7,795 bases of DNA from Prevotellaceae bacterium (GTDB lineage Bacteria; Bacteroidota; Bacteroidia; Bacteroidales; UBA932): contig JAIRMK010000121.1 in assembly GCA_031258755.1 (NCBI GenBank), positions 1-7,795 on the forward strand, read 5' to 3'. A program made the position numbers and the translations under genes. Positions 6,379 through 7,795 of this stretch are shown here, in pieces. Numbering within the stretch: the first letter of the stretch is position 1; the number at the start of each line of letters is the position of its first letter. The notes below the pieces were generated by a model. It saw only the letters and a list, made by a program, of their open reading frames with translations. It searched no databases and was not told the origin of the DNA.

Positions 6379-7795
6379 ATGTTCTCTGCATCCGACATTC
6401 AACAGCTCCGGCATTTGGGCATCGAGCCTGCACAGGCGGAGCAGCAAATAGAAGATTTCCGCCACGGTTTTCCATATATGCCGATCATAGCGCCTGCCGT
6501 GGCCGGCAAAGGCATAGTACAGGTAAGCGACGAAGAGCAAACCGAGCTTGTACACATGTTTGACGAGTGGGGCGGTAGCCGGCTCAAGTTCGTGCCGGCC
6601 TCAGGCGCGGCGACACGTATGTTTAAATCGCTCTACGAAATGCGTGACGCCGCGAAGACAACCCCCGAAACCGATACTTTTTTCGAGCGGTTGCCCGACT
6701 TTGCATTCTACGACGACCTGATGAGCGTGCTTAAAACACCCAATTGCCGTGACCCGCAAGCGGTGTTAAACGGACTGCTCGAAGCGAGCGGCCTCAACTA
6801 TGGACAACTGCCGAAAGGTTTGTTGAAATTCCACCGCTACGCCGAAGGCGCGCGCACCGCCTTTGAGGAGCATCTGGTAGAGGCGGCGTTGTATGCCAAA
6901 GACGCGAACGATATAGCCCGCCTGCATTTCACCGTATCGCCCGAACACGCCGGCAAGTTCAACGCTTTGTTGAAAAAAGTGCAGCCCGCCTATGAAAAAC
7001 GGTATAGCGTAACGTATGAAATAAGTTTCTCGGAACAACAAAAGTCAACCGACACGCTGGCGGTGGAATTGGATAACACGCCTTTCCGGAATGCCGACGG
7101 AAGCCTCCTGTTTCGACCCGGAGGACATGGCGCGCTACTCGAAAATCTTGCAGAAATAAAGGAAGACATTGTGTTCATCAAGAACATCGATAACGTGGCG
7201 CCCGACCGGTTGAAACCCGACACCATTCACTGGAAAAAAGTGCTGGCCGGCATGATGCTGAAACTGCGCAGCCGGATTGCCGCTTACCTCGCCGAACTGG
7301 AACAGGGCGTCTGCAGTGTGAAGTTAAAGGAAATTGCCACGTTTATTGCGCAAAACTTTTGCATCACCCTGCCTGAGGTGGAAGCAGGACAGTACGCCGC
7401 GCTACTGTATGCCAAACTGAACCGCCCCATGCGGGTATGCGGCATGGTAAAAAACGCAGGAGAGCCCGGCGGAGGGCCTTTTCTTGCACGTAACGCCGAC
7501 GGTTCGCAGTCGCTGCAAATCGTGGAGAGCTCACAAATTGACCTGCACGATGCAGCTGTAAAAAAAATATTTCAGGCGTCCACCCACTTCAATCCGGTGG
7601 ACGTGGTGTGCTCTTTCCGCGATTACAAAGGCGGCGTGTATGACTTGCGCAAATTCCGCGACCCCGCTACCGGTTTCATATCGCAGAAAAGCAAAGATGG
7701 CCGCGCGTTGAAAGCGCTTGAATTGCCCGGATTATGGAACGGCGCCATGAGCGATTGGAACACCATGTTCGTAGAAGTGCCGCTTTCTACATTCA
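6379..7795 (+). CDS. DUF4301-family protein (3' end beyond the window)
   Basis: The frame is open for 472 codons from the ATG at 6379 to the window edge with no stop. The product resembles Bacteroidetes DUF4301 proteins, which are about 500 residues, so only a short C-terminal tail is missing. Conserved-looking segments are VPASGAATRMFK (72-83), LPKGLLKFHRY (144-154), EEHLVEAALYA (163-173), LHFTVSPEH (182-190), FSEQQKSTDT (217-226), LLFRPGGHGALLENL (243-257), FIKNIDNVAPD (266-276), RVCGMVKNAGEPGGGPF (352-368) and ELPGLWNGAMSDWN (448-461). No signal peptide or membrane segment is seen, so it is probably cytoplasmic. Its function is not established; the order of motifs recalls UDP-sugar pyrophosphorylases, which is an inference. 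An in-frame ATG at 6358 would add MNKNIII; 6379 is preferred because family similarity begins directly after it. Before the IS inserted, the gene lay 55 bp after pdxB in the same orientation. Confidence 0.88.
   Translation, partial: MFSASDIQQLRHLGIEPAQAEQQIEDFRHGFPYMPIIAPAVAGKGIVQVSDEEQTELVHMFDEWGGSRLKFVPASGAATRMFKSLYEMRDAAKTTPETDTFFERLPDFAFYDDLMSVLKTPNCRDPQAVLNGLLEASGLNYGQLPKGLLKFHRYAEGARTAFEEHLVEAALYAKDANDIARLHFTVSPEHAGKFNALLKKVQPAYEKRYSVTYEISFSEQQKSTDTLAVELDNTPFRNADGSLLFRPGGHGALLENLAEIKEDIVFIKNIDNVAPDRLKPDTIHWKKVLAGMMLKLRSRIAAYLAELEQGVCSVKLKEIATFIAQNFCITLPEVEAGQYAALLYAKLNRPMRVCGMVKNAGEPGGGPFLARNADGSQSLQIVESSQIDLHDAAVKKIFQASTHFNPVDVVCSFRDYKGGVYDLRKFRDPATGFISQKSKDGRALKALELPGLWNGAMSDWNTMFVEVPLSTF

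Noticed and set aside
6288..6398. Upstream extension of the transposase frame to the ATG at 6398
   Set aside because: It would require host DNA and the terminal repeat to encode the first part of the protein, which cannot travel with the element. Family similarity begins only after the ATG at 6287.
6766..7226. Two minus-strand frames (6766-7041 and 6990-7226) inside the DUF4301 gene
   Set aside because: They lie opposite conserved DUF4301 motifs including the RPGGHG segment and show no features of their own.
1..7795. CRISPR arrays, tRNA or rRNA genes, toxin-antitoxin or defence modules
   Set aside because: No regularly spaced direct repeats, no cloverleaf or rRNA-like segments, and no gene pair resembling such modules was found. 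Every sizeable coding region has a simpler assignment.

Overview
The window looks like chromosomal DNA of a Bacteroidales-type bacterium. Two independent lines point there. Several gene starts are preceded by the Bacteroidetes -7 element TAnnTTTG rather than a sigma-70 -10 box. The protein set (PdxB with a Bacteroidetes-style neighbour, a multi-domain TonB_C exported protein, a DUF4301 protein) is also typical of that phylum. I cannot name a genus from sequence alone.

Layout, left to right. Positions 1-149 hold a possible 12-codon N-terminus of a leftward gene leaving the window, with its own -7 element. Positions 150-3974 are a leftward two-gene unit: an exported protein with four TonB_C-like domains is upstream, and a UvrD/PcrA DNA helicase follows 9 bp downstream. 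A 97-bp intergenic region (3975-4071) contains two head-to-head -7 elements in a 19-bp interrupted palindrome, one per direction. Rightward from there lies pdxB (4072-5166; vitamin B6 biosynthesis). Next is a complete ISAs1-like insertion sequence (5174-6321) with perfect 20-bp terminal inverted repeats, an intact leftward transposase and a perfect 9-bp target duplication. Last is a DUF4301-family gene (6379 to beyond the right edge), missing only its C-terminal tail.

How the parts relate. Removing the IS and one target-repeat copy leaves pdxB and the DUF4301 gene 55 bp apart in the same orientation, so they were probably neighbours or an operon before a fairly recent insertion. The IS now separates them and replaces the DNA where the -33 half of the DUF4301 promoter would sit. 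The transposase gene points back toward pdxB, with no obvious terminator between them.

I do not see an undescribed defence, CRISPR or RNA-guided system here. The most interesting items are the DUF4301 protein, whose motifs suggest a sugar-nucleotide pyrophosphorylase-like enzyme, the overlapping back-to-back promoters, the four-domain TonB_C protein, and the promoter-proximal IS insertion. No tRNA, rRNA, CRISPR array or convincing hairpin terminator was found. There is no gene-free stretch over 300 bp.
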